A stretch of 64,000 nt of DNA from the NCBI GenBank assembly GCA_964353335.1, contig CAYGVI010000004.1, positions 1 to 64,000 on the forward strand, in the 5' to 3' direction. This document shows, piece after piece, positions 21,589 through 29,721 of this stretch. How positions within the stretch are numbered: position 1 is the stretch's first letter; each line of letters starts with the position of its first letter. The DNA is from JAWAAW01 sp964353335 (GTDB taxonomy: Archaea > Nanobdellota > Nanobdellia > Woesearchaeales > ARS49). Below the pieces are notes generated by a model. It was not told where the DNA came from and did no database searches. It saw only the letters and a list, made by a program, of their open reading frames with translations. The position numbers were made by a program, and so were the translations under genes.

Positions 21589-21860
21589 TTGAGAAGCACC
21601 TCGCGCTGCTGGTATTCGCATTTCCAGAACTTCAGGAAGCCGTCAACATCCTCGGCATTCTTGTTGGGGACAAGAAGAACTGCCCTGCCGAGCTGCTCAA
21701 TATTGCACCGCTTCACGATTCCGGTCTTTCCGTCGCGCCCCTTCAGGGCATAATAGAAACGCACCTTGTCCTTTTTCAGGAGGTGCTCTGTAGAGTAGGT
21801 AAAAATAACGCTGACTCTGTAATTTTCATGGATTTTAGACTGAATTGCCCCTTTTTTCAC
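21585..21860 (-). CDS. Small unknown protein coupled to the giant gene (91 aa)
   Basis: Unrecognised 91-residue protein. It starts with GTG and the sequence MKKGAIQ, has no membrane segment or Cys motif, and is a mixed charged/beta-looking domain (KVRFYYALKGRDGKTG, then KRCNIEQLGRAVLLVPNKN). Its stop codon overlaps the ATG of the giant surface gene (ATGA), so the two should be co-translated. TATA-like candidates lie at about 21891-21899 and 21909-21917. The first 15 nt of its coding sequence (GTG AAA AAA GGG GCA) also begin the neighbouring rnp4 gene. It could be a small regulator or chaperone for the giant protein, but nothing in the sequence shows this. Confidence 0.7.
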   Translation of the reverse strand: MKKGAIQSKIHENYRVSVIFTYSTEHLLKKDKVRFYYALKGRDGKTGIVKRCNIEQLGRAVLLVPNKNAEDVDGFLKFWKCEYQQREVLLK

Positions 21861-21936
21861 TATATTATCCCCAACTGCTTAATGTTAGTCTATTTAACAA
21901 ATAGGGTTTATAAGCTTTTCGCTGTTGCGGGAACAA

Positions 21937-22245
21937 TTAATCGAGGGGAAACCGCCAGATATGCCTGCAGCTGAGGCACGAATAAATCACCCTTCCTTTA
22001 GAAATACGGACTCTGACGCTTTTTCCCGGAACCCATAGTGAATGGCACTTCCTGCAAAAGCGCCTCTTGAGAACAGACGGAAGGCTTACTCTGGAGCGAA
22101 GCATGAGCTTGTGCGCCTGTCCAACGAGCATATTGGCTTTGGCTGCACTTTCAGGAAATGCGACTGCTGCTGCATCAAACAACTGCCGGATTTTCTGAAG
22201 GGCGCTCTCCTTTTCTTCTTTCTTCTGTACTGCCCCTTTTTTCAC
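21937..22245 (-). CDS. rnp4: Ribonuclease P protein component 4 (Rpp21/Rpr2)
   Basis: Protein subunit of archaeal RNase P, which with the catalytic RNA removes 5' leaders from pre-tRNA. The 102-residue protein has the family layout: an N-terminal helical part (about 1-58) and a C-terminal zinc ribbon. Visible ligands are C64 and C67 (FCRKC) and C90 and C93 (CLSC), with the intervening PGKSVRVR and the terminal RFP typical of the family. It starts with GTG (MKKGAVQ) behind a GGTGG sequence. It is divergent from the coiled-coil gene at 22309 across 63 bp. Its own promoter probably lies in that spacer. Confidence 0.88.
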   Translation of the reverse strand: MKKGAVQKKEEKESALQKIRQLFDAAAVAFPESAAKANMLVGQAHKLMLRSRVSLPSVLKRRFCRKCHSLWVPGKSVRVRISKGRVIYSCLSCRHIWRFPLD

Positions 22246-22308
22246 TCTACCACCCCAAAGCCATTCCTAATCCCAACCTATAAAAAGGTTTCGCTATTTC
22301 TCGTGCAT

Positions 22309-23565
22309 ATGCTCGGGTTTTTAAAGCGCCTTTTCGGCTATGGTGCCCAACAGGAAATAGAGAATGAAATGTTTGTGGTAAAGCTCGCTGACCTTGAAAG
22401 CTGGCTTCTTTCTATTAGGGCGCCGATGAATGAGCAGATTAAAGCCAGGCTTTCTGCCTCGCGCGAGAGGATTTCCCAGATTTCAGCTTCAGCAAAGGAG
22501 AAAGTCAATGCCCTGCAGTCAGCACAGCTCATGAACCCAAACATTCCTGACAGGGCAAAGGACTTCATGACAGGAAACCGCGAGGAATACTCACGAAGGG
22601 TGCTCAACTACCTTGACAGGCTTTCCCTGCCTGACAGCACAGACCATCTTTCCTCATTTTTTGACCAGCACGCTGATGACGCAAAGGAATTCACACAGGG
22701 CATACTGAGGCCTTTTCAGATTCTTCAGGAATTTTTCGCAAATGAAAGCAAGGAAATCACTTCAATGCTCGCGCAGATAGAGCAGCAAATCCTTGAACTG
22801 CAGGCAATGCACAGGCACACAAAGCCTGAAGCATACGCGCCGCTCCACACAGAGATAGAATCCCTTATCGCGCGCCAGACCCAGCTCAAGGGGCTAAAAA
22901 GCGAGCGCAGTGAGCTTGAAAAGCAAAAGCTCGAGGCTGAAAAGTCAATTGAAGCGCTTGGCTCTGAGGAAACAAGGCTGCTTGGCGAGCATGAAAGGCA
23001 GGCGCTTTTGAAAAAAGTAGGCGAAGCCCAGCAGAAAACAAAAGTTCACGAGCAGAAAATCCGCGACGTGTTCAATAACTTTGAGCCTGCGCTTAGGAAA
23101 TTCCACCGCATGGCAACAAGGAATGTCAAGCTGATGGAACATTATATCCGCGACCCGGTTGGCACGCTCATTGAAGACATGCACCTTGACATCATTGAGG
23201 CGATTGCAGACATCCAGCGCCTGATTGACTTTGACAGGATTCCGCTCGGCGACAAAAAAGAATATGTTATTGACTCCATGAACCTGCTCAACAAGCAGTA
23301 CCTTGGAACCTGGCTGCGCGAATACGGCCAACTCACAAAGGCAGAGAAAGACGCCCAGACAGCGGTTGACGAGTGCACTGCGTCAAAGACACTTGTGAGA
23401 ATCCAGAAGCTCCGCGATGACACAAAAAGAAACAAGCACGTAATAGAACTGCGCCTTTCAAACATCCTGAAAGACATTGCGAAGATAAACCTCGAATCAA
23501 TGAAATCAAAACTCGAGGAAAACCTGAAGAACACGACAGGCCGGCAGATTACAGTTACTTTCTAA
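22309..23565 (+). CDS. Long coiled-coil protein of unknown function (418 aa)
   Basis: Unrecognised cytoplasmic protein of 418 residues, overwhelmingly helical. Heptad-like stretches rich in E, K, L and Q run through about 170-280 (for example EIESLIARQTQLKGLKSER and EKQKLEAEKSIEALGS). It has no membrane segment after a short amphipathic start, MLGFLKRLFGYG, which could attach it to membrane. The ATG at 22309 is preferred over an upstream in-frame start because a TATA element (CTATAAAAAGG, about 22278-22288) sits about 25 nt before it. It ends overlapping the convergent pgk gene by 11 nt. A structural or scaffolding role is possible but not shown. Confidence 0.8.
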   Translation: MLGFLKRLFGYGAQQEIENEMFVVKLADLESWLLSIRAPMNEQIKARLSASRERISQISASAKEKVNALQSAQLMNPNIPDRAKDFMTGNREEYSRRVLNYLDRLSLPDSTDHLSSFFDQHADDAKEFTQGILRPFQILQEFFANESKEITSMLAQIEQQILELQAMHRHTKPEAYAPLHTEIESLIARQTQLKGLKSERSELEKQKLEAEKSIEALGSEETRLLGEHERQALLKKVGEAQQKTKVHEQKIRDVFNNFEPALRKFHRMATRNVKLMEHYIRDPVGTLIEDMHLDIIEAIADIQRLIDFDRIPLGDKKEYVIDSMNLLNKQYLGTWLREYGQLTKAEKDAQTAVDECTASKTLVRIQKLRDDTKRNKHVIELRLSNILKDIAKINLESMKSKLEENLKNTTGRQITVTF

Positions 23566-24745
23566 ACCATCTCTTGGCATTTTCCCGCAATGCTGCAACA
23601 CCTGGCAGTGTCTTGCCTTCCAAAAATTCAAGCGAAGCACCGCCACCAGTTGAGACATGCGAGAATTTCTTTGCCAATCCAAGCTTCTGAACAGCTGCAA
23701 CACTATCGCCACCACCCACTATTGTCGTCGCTTTCAATTTTGCCATCACTTTCGCAATCGAATCAGTTCCTCTGGTAAACTTTGCAATCTCAAACATGCC
23801 CATCGGTCCGTTCCAGACAACTGTTTTGGCTTTTTTCAGCTCTGACTCAAACAATTTTATCGTATTAGGTCCAATGTCCAATCCAATCATTGCCTTTGGA
23901 ATTGCATCACAGGAAACAACCTTTGATTTTGCCTTCGAATCGACCTTGTCAGCAACAACAACATCAACAGGAAGGACAATCTTCTTGCCATATTTCTTGA
24001 GCAGCTGCCTTGCCACACTGACTTTGTCCTGCTCAAGCTTGCTTTGCCCGACACCTTTGCCCTGGGCTTTAAGGAAAGTGAACATCATTGCTCCGCCAAT
24101 CAAAATCTTGTCTGCTTTCCTGGCGAGATTTTCAATCACTCCAATCTTGTCGCTTACTTTTGCCCCGCCAAGAACAACCACAAATGGCTTTTTCGGCGAC
24201 AAGGCTTTCGAGAGCATTGTGATTTCCTTCTGAAGCAAAAATCCTGCAGAGCTTAGAAGGTATTTTGGCACTCCCACAATGCTTGCGTGCGCCCTGTGAG
24301 AGCTTCCGAACGCGTCATTGACATAAAAGTCAGCGATTTCAGCAAGAGAACGTGCAAAAGAATCATCATTTGCCTCTTCCTCATCATGGAAGCGCACATT
24401 TTCAAGCACAACAACATCGCAGTCATGCATTTCATTAAGCGCGTCATCAACCTCTGAGCCAACACAGTCATCGAGCTTGATTACGTGCGACTTCAAAAGC
24501 TTTCCAAGCCTCTCAGCAACAGGGTCCATGCGAAGAGAATCATCAACTCCTTTTGGCCTTCCAAGGTGAGACAGCAAAATAACAATTGCCTTTTTCTTCA
24601 AAAGATACTGGATTGTTGGCAATGACTCCCTAATCCGCGTGTCATCAGAAACCTTGCCGTCTTTGAGAGGCACATTAAGGTCTGCACGAACAAGCACTTT
24701 CTTGCCAGGACGAACAGGAAGCGCTTTCAGGGATGCTATTGCCAT
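23555..24745 (-). CDS. pgk: Phosphoglycerate kinase
   Basis: Interconverts 1,3-bisphosphoglycerate + ADP and 3-phosphoglycerate + ATP in glycolysis/gluconeogenesis. The 396-residue protein has the family landmarks: VRADLNVPL near the N terminus (substrate arm), SHLGRPKG, VLENVRFH, GSSHRAHAS, GGAKVSDKIGVI, and the C-terminal IVGGGDSVAAV nucleotide loop. The sequence looks bacterial-like rather than strongly euryarchaeal (impression only). The start at 24745 (MAIASLKALPV) is chosen over one 30 codons upstream: a TATA element (CTTAAATACC, 24766-24775) lies 21-30 nt before it. The upstream in-frame extension is a hydrophobic stretch that overlaps the divergent promoter. gap lies 1 kb away. Confidence 0.96.
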   Translation of the reverse strand: MAIASLKALPVRPGKKVLVRADLNVPLKDGKVSDDTRIRESLPTIQYLLKKKAIVILLSHLGRPKGVDDSLRMDPVAERLGKLLKSHVIKLDDCVGSEVDDALNEMHDCDVVVLENVRFHDEEEANDDSFARSLAEIADFYVNDAFGSSHRAHASIVGVPKYLLSSAGFLLQKEITMLSKALSPKKPFVVVLGGAKVSDKIGVIENLARKADKILIGGAMMFTFLKAQGKGVGQSKLEQDKVSVARQLLKKYGKKIVLPVDVVVADKVDSKAKSKVVSCDAIPKAMIGLDIGPNTIKLFESELKKAKTVVWNGPMGMFEIAKFTRGTDSIAKVMAKLKATTIVGGGDSVAAVQKLGLAKKFSHVSTGGGASLEFLEGKTLPGVAALRENAKRWFRK

Positions 24746-24765
24746 GCCAGAGAGCGAAGCATCAG

Positions 24766-24809
24766 GGTATTTAAGTTTTGTGAAGGTTATTGTGAAGATT
24801 AATAAAAAG
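24766..24809. promoter_or_regulatory. Divergent core promoters for pgk and the AroA-like gene
   Basis: Two archaeal TATA elements face away from each other: CTTAAATACC (24766-24775, minus, for pgk) and ATTAATAAAAAG (24798-24809, plus, for the AroA-like gene). Each lies about 20-30 nt before the chosen start codon, implying leaderless or near-leaderless transcripts. Confidence 0.65.
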
Positions 24810-24827
24810 CACACCACAAATCCGCGC

Positions 24828-25727
24828 ATGGACAATACTTTGATTGAGCAGGGCTATATTCCGTTTGACAAGTCCTGGATGATACGCCTGGGAGTTCTTG
24901 ATCTGCTGAACGGCTATGATAACATGATTAATTTTCTCAGCAACCAGAAAGAGCTTAGTGAGGACCTTGAAGCCCTGCTCCGCGCGTCAATTGCGTGGAA
25001 AGAGAACAAGCCAATTGATGTCGGAGAATCAGCAACACTCTACAGGTGCCTCAGGTATGCATCGTGGACGCGCGGTGAAGACCGGAAATTCATAAAGCAA
25101 GGCACCCTGCTGAAACGCGAGATATGCGACAATCCTGATATTATCAACTGGCCGCTTGAAAAGCTTCTCACGCTTGAAGGAGGAACAACGCAATGGGTGA
25201 CTGCCGCACGCCTTTGTGGCAGACAGTATGAACCGTTGGATATGGGCAGTATCGGGTTTGGTCGTGTAAAATTAGATTTGACTGAATCCGCAATTTGGGA
25301 ATGGGAGCACAAGCGCGAAGACAAAATGTGCTGGGGTATACGTTATGACATTACACTGCGGATGCAAGTGGAAAACTATCTCAACATGCTCGCAGGAATT
25401 CATGATGCTTTTACAGAGTTTATTCCGCAACAGGCAGAGGACTACTGCTTTGCGCGCGCGTTCGGCTACATGTCCCCAGAAGAAGGGGCAAAGCGATGGC
25501 CCCAGCTCAGGAATCACGAAAGCGACCGCATAAATGCAATGGAAGCGGCGCTGATTGCTGCGAGGAACAGGGAAACAATCGTGTCAGATGACCACCGCGT
25601 TGTGCAGGCAATGGCAATGTGGGGCAAGGTCAACCATGTTGAAATCAAGTTCAGCAACCCAAACGCTGTGAAGAAAAGCTGGCCGCAATTCTGGAAATTC
25701 CTTTACGAGACATCTACAGAAGCTTAA
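24828..25727 (+). CDS. Divergent, shortened EPSP-synthase-like (AroA-fold) protein
   Basis: Looks like a relative of 3-phosphoshikimate 1-carboxyvinyltransferase, but only 299 residues against about 430 for the enzyme. Family-like motifs occur in the right order: IPFDKSWMIRLG at 11-22 (compare the PGDKSISHR motif), GESATLYR 67-74 (compare GNAGTTMR), GGTTQW 118-123 (compare the SSQ motif), LRNHESDRI 227-235 (compare KESDR), DDHRVVQAMAM 254-264 (compare DHRMAM), and KKSWPQFWKFL near the C terminus (compare KSFPDFFE). The segment lost appears to lie in the middle and in the catalytic Asp region. The start at 24828 follows a TATA about 20-30 nt upstream; the gene overlaps convergent gap by 14 nt. 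Whether it still makes EPSP is unknown. Confidence 0.68.
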   Translation: MDNTLIEQGYIPFDKSWMIRLGVLDLLNGYDNMINFLSNQKELSEDLEALLRASIAWKENKPIDVGESATLYRCLRYASWTRGEDRKFIKQGTLLKREICDNPDIINWPLEKLLTLEGGTTQWVTAARLCGRQYEPLDMGSIGFGRVKLDLTESAIWEWEHKREDKMCWGIRYDITLRMQVENYLNMLAGIHDAFTEFIPQQAEDYCFARAFGYMSPEEGAKRWPQLRNHESDRINAMEAALIAARNRETIVSDDHRVVQAMAMWGKVNHVEIKFSNPNAVKKSWPQFWKFLYETSTEA

Positions 25728-26703
25728 GAATGTCAATCATCCTGTTTGAATAGCCCCATTCGTTGTCATACCAGCCGGTTACGCTGACAAAGTTTCCGCC
25801 AATCACTTCTGTGCACAATGAGTCAAATACGCACGAGTGCGGGTTCCTGATTATGTCGTGGCTGACAATCGGCTCGTCAGTGTATTCCAAAATGCCTTTC
25901 AAATGATACTTGCTCACTTCGCTGAAAAGCCAGTTTACCTTCTTTGTGTCAGTGGGCTTCCTTATCTCTGCTGTGAAAGTTGCCAATGAGCCGCACGGCA
26001 CTGGCGCCCTGACTGCCATTCCGTCAATCTTTCCTTTCAGCTCAGGAATAACCACGCCCACAGCTTTTGCAGCTCCTGTTGTTGTTGGAATCAAACTGAT
26101 TGCAGCAGCGCGGGCCCTTCTCAAGTCATTGTGCGGCGAGTCAACAATCTTCTGGTCATTGGTGTAAGCGTGAACAGTGAGCATATACCCCCTTTCAACT
26201 CCGAAATTATCATTCAAAACCTTGACAATCGGAGCAAGGCAGTTAGTTGTGCACGACGCGTTTGAGACTATGTTGTGCTTTTTCTTGTCATACAGGTGCT
26301 CGTTGACGCCCTTGACAATCACAATGTCTGCGTCTTTTGCAAAAGCAGAAATCAAAACTTTCTTTGCGCCTGCCTTGATGTGCTGCATTGCGCTCTCGCG
26401 GTCTGTGAAAACTCCTGTGCTTTCAACAACCACGTCAACCTTGAGCTTTTTCCAAGGCAAATCCTTGATGTCGTGCTCTGAGAAGACATGGATTTCCTTG
26501 CCATTGATTATGATGCTGTGCTCCTTTGCCTCAACCTTGCCGGGAAACACGCCATAGACAGAGTCATACTTGAAAAGGTGGGCAAGAGTCTTTGTGTCAG
26601 TCAGGTCGTGTATCGCGACCCACTCAATCTTCGGGTCATCCAAGCCTGCCTGCAAAACCTGCCTTCCAATGCGTCCAAATCCGTTGATGGCTACTCTCAC
26701 CAT
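25714..26703 (-). CDS. gap: Glyceraldehyde-3-phosphate dehydrogenase, class I (bacterial type)
   Basis: NAD(P)-dependent oxidation of glyceraldehyde-3-phosphate to 1,3-bisphosphoglycerate. The 329-residue protein begins with the Rossmann motif INGFGRIGR and carries the catalytic motif SNASCTTNCLAP, then HAYTNDQ, RRARAAA, IPTTTGAAKAV, and WYDNEWGYS near the C terminus. This is the class I type of bacteria and eukaryotes, not the archaeal class II enzyme; such genes are known in some DPANN and haloarchaea. The start MVRVAINGFG at 26703 is preferred; a 16-codon extension with no recognisable domain is discarded. An AT-rich TATA-like stretch lies about 26-36 nt upstream. Confidence 0.96.
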   Translation of the reverse strand: MVRVAINGFGRIGRQVLQAGLDDPKIEWVAIHDLTDTKTLAHLFKYDSVYGVFPGKVEAKEHSIIINGKEIHVFSEHDIKDLPWKKLKVDVVVESTGVFTDRESAMQHIKAGAKKVLISAFAKDADIVIVKGVNEHLYDKKKHNIVSNASCTTNCLAPIVKVLNDNFGVERGYMLTVHAYTNDQKIVDSPHNDLRRARAAAISLIPTTTGAAKAVGVVIPELKGKIDGMAVRAPVPCGSLATFTAEIRKPTDTKKVNWLFSEVSKYHLKGILEYTDEPIVSHDIIRNPHSCVFDSLCTEVIGGNFVSVTGWYDNEWGYSNRMIDILKLL

Positions 26704-26757
26704 ATAGACGACAGGCGGGCTATTGCTATAATAATACTTATCACCACTCAAGAATGA

Positions 26758-27234
26758 TTAAGCGCTCTGCCTGCGGAGATGTTCTGGAATTCGCGACAAA
26801 ACAGGAAGGTAATAAACCATTTCCTCAGCAATGGTGCCGAGCACAGGCGCGTGGGGCTCCTGAAGCTTTTCGCCAATGTTGTGCGCGTCGCAATAAAACT
26901 CCTGGCCATTTAAAATGCTAAGCTGGGTTGAGGACATCTTAACACATCCCATGCACCAGAGGACAAGGTCGCCCATGTGCCTGAACCGCGCATAGCGCTC
27001 AAGCTTGTCTGTTGGAAGGTTCTTCATCAAATGTTTCATTGTGCTGTCAAGGTCTTCAGGTGATGGCTCAAAAAAAGTGTCAACAACAACATTAGTGATG
27101 TACTTATTGACAGCATAAGGGATAATCAGCCGCGGAAATCTGCCTTCTGAATCATAGTCATTGTAAGCAGCATCAATCGCAGCTGACACAAACTCCCTGA
27201 TTCCCTTCCAGGTAGGACGTATTATCTCTGCCAT
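26758..27234 (-). CDS. Unknown protein (158 aa)
   Basis: Unrecognised, mostly helical soluble protein. Single Cys residues near the middle (WCMGC) and in FYCDAH could bind metal but do not form a clear motif. It is preceded by a TATA element (CTTTATATTTACC, about 27270-27282) and a GTGAT-like ribosome site just before the ATG. It lies 54 nt upstream of gap in the same direction but gap appears to have its own promoter. Confidence 0.7.
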   Translation of the reverse strand: MAEIIRPTWKGIREFVSAAIDAAYNDYDSEGRFPRLIIPYAVNKYITNVVVDTFFEPSPEDLDSTMKHLMKNLPTDKLERYARFRHMGDLVLWCMGCVKMSSTQLSILNGQEFYCDAHNIGEKLQEPHAPVLGTIAEEMVYYLPVLSRIPEHLRRQSA

Positions 27235-27280
27235 TTTGCATCACTATTGCAGTAATGCAGGTTCAGGTAAATATAAAGCT

Positions 27281-27472
27281 TCAGCACTTGTGGTGCTTCC
27301 AGATTATGAAAATTATGCCAAAAGGAATCAGGGTGAACATCGCGATTGAAAGAACCATGCTGAAGATGTCTGTCCTTGTCGGTTGCGTCGTGTAAACCAC
27401 TGTTGCGAACATTATTACAAACATCGCTACAATCAGCGTGTATGTTGTGAGCAGCCTGTGGATTGTTTTCAT
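27281..27472 (-). CDS. Small two-helix membrane protein (63 aa)
   Basis: Unrecognised. It has two hydrophobic segments, about residues 9-28 and 38-58, separated by a short polar loop with TQPTRTD, and a basic/His tail (WKHHKC). Its ATG overlaps the TGA stop of the RNA methyltransferase gene (ATGA), which supports it as a real, translationally coupled gene. Confidence 0.68.
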   Translation of the reverse strand: MKTIHRLLTTYTLIVAMFVIMFATVVYTTQPTRTDIFSMVLSIAMFTLIPFGIIFIIWKHHKC

Positions 27473-28407
27473 GGCCGTGTTATTTTAGCGACAAAAAACC
27501 CCTCAGTGTCATTATCCTGTGGCCAGATACGCAGGCAGTCTTTAACTTCTTTTCTATAAGTTCTGCCCTCAAATTCTGTGACTGCAGGAGACCTTTTGAT
27601 ATTCAGCTCAATCGGCATCATTTTTGCATCAGTATTGTCAAGCAGATAACTGACAACAGCCTCATCTTCCTCTGGCTCTGTTGAACAAGTGCTGTAAACA
27701 AGAGTTCCGCCCTTTGCAAGCATTCCATAAGCAGCGATTATCAGCTTTCTCTGCGTGGCTGCAATGCGCTTTATCATTTCAGGATTCCACATAAGGATTG
27801 TCTTTATGCTCTTGCGTATTGTCCCTGTCCCAGAGCACGGAGCGTCAACAAGGATTTTGTCAAACTCCATATCCTTCATCTGCTCGCCTTTCATCTGTGT
27901 GGTTATCACGTTCAGGGCTCCGCACCTCTGCATGTTTATTCCGAGAGCAGCGAGCCTCATTCCAGCGACATCATTCGCGACAAGTATTCCCTCATTTTTC
28001 ATCATCTGCGAAATCTGCGATGACTTTGAGCCTGGCGCTGCGGCAATGTCAAGAACGCGGTCGCCTGGCTTTGGTTCCAAAACCAGCGGAGGAATCATTG
28101 AGGCAGCCTCCTGGACGTAATAATATCCAAGGCAGTGCTCAACAGTGTTGCCCACATCCAAACGGCCGTGCTTGTGCTCAATGTAAAACCCTTCCTTGCA
28201 CCAGGGGATTGGCTCAAAATTCCAGTTCTCTGACAGCCGAGAAATAATCTCATTCACAGGCCTCTTCAAAGTGTTAATCCTGATGCTCTTGCGGAGAAAA
28301 CTAAGGGTGTATTTCTTGTACGTTTCCCAGTCTGTAAGCTTTGAATACCTCTCTACAAATTTCTCCTTGAATTCAGGATAGCTTGGAATCGGCTTAAGCT
28401 CGAACAT
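27469..28407 (-). CDS. NOL1/NOP2/sun-family RNA (cytosine-5) methyltransferase
   Basis: Predicted SAM-dependent m5C methyltransferase acting on tRNA or rRNA (NSUN/RsmB family), 312 residues. Visible motifs: SAM-binding motif I LDIAAAPGSKSSQ, motif IV DAPCSGTG with its Cys, and motif VI YSTCSTEPEEDE containing the second, catalytic Cys. An N-terminal region with KSIRINTLK is typical of the archaeal tRNA enzymes. No PUA domain is attached. A TATA element (CTTTTAAAGAG, about 28428-28438) lies about 25 nt upstream of the ATG. Its stop overlaps the start of a small membrane protein gene. Which RNA position it modifies cannot be read from the sequence. Confidence 0.93.
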   Translation of the reverse strand: MFELKPIPSYPEFKEKFVERYSKLTDWETYKKYTLSFLRKSIRINTLKRPVNEIISRLSENWNFEPIPWCKEGFYIEHKHGRLDVGNTVEHCLGYYYVQEAASMIPPLVLEPKPGDRVLDIAAAPGSKSSQISQMMKNEGILVANDVAGMRLAALGINMQRCGALNVITTQMKGEQMKDMEFDKILVDAPCSGTGTIRKSIKTILMWNPEMIKRIAATQRKLIIAAYGMLAKGGTLVYSTCSTEPEEDEAVVSYLLDNTDAKMMPIELNIKRSPAVTEFEGRTYRKEVKDCLRIWPQDNDTEGFFVAKITRP

Positions 28408-28430
28408 ATGCTTCAGAGAAATCCTGCTCT

Positions 28431-28985
28431 TTAAAAGCGTTTGTGGCCAGGCAGAACTTCGCCTGCTGAATCAGCCAGAAACTTCAGCGCGTCATTCAGG
28501 CCCATCCTTGCGAATTCGCCAAGCTTTGAAGCGCCGTATTTTTTGAAAAGCATGTAGCCCAAAGGTTCTGCCAGATTAACCGCCTGAAACGCATTGAACA
28601 GCTTCTGGTCAGGCCTTAACAATCCAGGCTGCAGGGCGCTGTCAATGAAACGGCTGAGCATGACGTCAGTGTTGCGCGTCCGCAGAGAATAATGCATGGC
28701 AGAGCACCTTGCGGCGTGATACGCGTTTCCAGCGTACTTGCTTGCGGTGTTCTGCAAAAGCGCAAGAATTGAGTCATCTTTTACCTGGCCATTGTTGCAC
28801 TGGGTGTAATAATAATGCCCCCCCATCTCGCCAGCATAGTTAATTATTGCGCAGTCCGCATTCGGGCCCTTGTAATCCGCAATAGCCGGGTCTGGGCTGA
28901 GAAATTCCTCAAGCGCGACAGGTTCAGACCTAAAATGCGGGGCCAGAAACCTGATAGCGTCATCAAGCTTTGCACTCACGTCCAT
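28431..28985 (-). CDS. Unknown protein (184 aa)
   Basis: Unrecognised soluble protein with no membrane segment. It carries a GGHYYYTQCNNGQ segment, and the C-terminal half is helical (LGYMLFKKYGASKLGEFARMG). A TATA element (CTTTATATTGG, about 29005-29015) lies about 22-30 nt before the ATG, so it is likely transcribed alone as a leaderless mRNA. Confidence 0.68.
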   Translation of the reverse strand: MDVSAKLDDAIRFLAPHFRSEPVALEEFLSPDPAIADYKGPNADCAIINYAGEMGGHYYYTQCNNGQVKDDSILALLQNTASKYAGNAYHAARCSAMHYSLRTRNTDVMLSRFIDSALQPGLLRPDQKLFNAFQAVNLAEPLGYMLFKKYGASKLGEFARMGLNDALKFLADSAGEVLPGHKRF

Positions 28986-29017
28986 AAACTAAAGATGTTA
29001 GTGCCCAATATAAAGCT

Positions 29018-29569
29018 TCACACAGACAGGAGCAGCCTGATAAAGTCAAAGAACAGGTTGTGGAACTGGGCGCACTTGCCGTCGCACTGGATAACTTCCT
29101 GCCACTTGTTCCTGACAGTTCTCATATCAAGGTCATCAACCTGCTGGTTTGCGTCTGACAATGCCTTTGAGAAGTCAAGGATTTTCTCAGAATTGCCCCA
29201 ATACCTGTTTGACGTTACCGCATTCACTATTATTTCAGCGTGAGGAACTTCCTTTGGCTTCTCAACAGCGACCATAAGCAGGAAGTCAAAGTAATCATCC
29301 TGGTTGCACGAATTCGCGGCGATGCACGCAGAAAGCGAAGCCCACTGCGCAGATATTCCTGCGCTCTTGACCAGCGTGATTTGCCTGTCCATCTCTGTGA
29401 TAAGATCTGCCCTGCCAACAGTATCATTAGTGGTCCGCAAGGTCATCGCGTCTATCATTAACTGTGATGGAGAAGGCTTTTCCTTCATTATCTGGTAGAC
29501 CCCGTAAACAAGCGCAATAAGGAAAACAACAGCTATCATCCAGGTGAGCACGCGCTTCCAGTTCGCCAT
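29018..29569 (-). CDS. Membrane-anchored extracytoplasmic protein, unknown (183 aa)
   Basis: Unrecognised. There is one N-terminal hydrophobic helix (residues 8-27) after a short basic start (MANWKRV), then a polar helical domain of about 150 residues with four Cys in two close pairs (CIAANSC and CDGKC), consistent with an exported, disulfide-bonded domain. A TATA (GTTTAAATACC) lies at about 29591-29600, with a GAGGGGC ribosome site just before the ATG. It is divergent from the gene at 29722 across a spacer filled with inverted repeats. Confidence 0.7.
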   Translation of the reverse strand: MANWKRVLTWMIAVVFLIALVYGVYQIMKEKPSPSQLMIDAMTLRTTNDTVGRADLITEMDRQITLVKSAGISAQWASLSACIAANSCNQDDYFDFLLMVAVEKPKEVPHAEIIVNAVTSNRYWGNSEKILDFSKALSDANQQVDDLDMRTVRNKWQEVIQCDGKCAQFHNLFFDFIRLLLSV

Positions 29570-29602
29570 GCCCCTCGTGACAAATGTTCAGGTATTTAAA
29601 CA

Positions 29603-29685
29603 TTGACATTCCGCGAAATGTCAAGTGTGCTCAAGAACTGCCCGATATAACTCAGGTATTGCAGTTCTTGACACTTGACTTTTTT
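29603..29685. repeat. Compound palindrome between divergent promoters
   Basis: Three-part palindromic arrangement. A: TTGACATT (29603-29610). A': AATGTCAAGTG (29617-29627). Hairpin: TCAAGAACTGC (29631-29641) and GCAGTTCTTGA (29661-29671), with a 19-nt loop. A again: CACTTGAC (29672-29679), followed by six T. A' can pair with either A copy. It lies between two outward-facing TATA elements (about 29591-29600 and 29690-29700). Left-arm TGCTCAAGAAC and right-arm GTTCTTGACACT recur at 42930-43008. Confidence 0.75.
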
Positions 29686-29721
29686 GCGCAATTATATAAA
29701 CTGCAGATTTGTGCCTTTCCC

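Noticed and set aside
22042..22308. 89-codon N-terminal extension of the coiled-coil protein
   Set aside because: It overlaps the divergent rnp4 gene and the TATA element for the start at 22309.
23142..23534. Minus-strand frames within the coiled-coil gene (22945-23331, 23142-23534)
   Set aside because: They lie wholly inside a well-supported gene and encode Ser/Phe-rich shadow peptides without promoter or family signal.
24746..24835. 30-codon N-terminal extension of PGK
   Set aside because: It runs through the pgk TATA box; standard PGK proteins begin at the chosen methionine.
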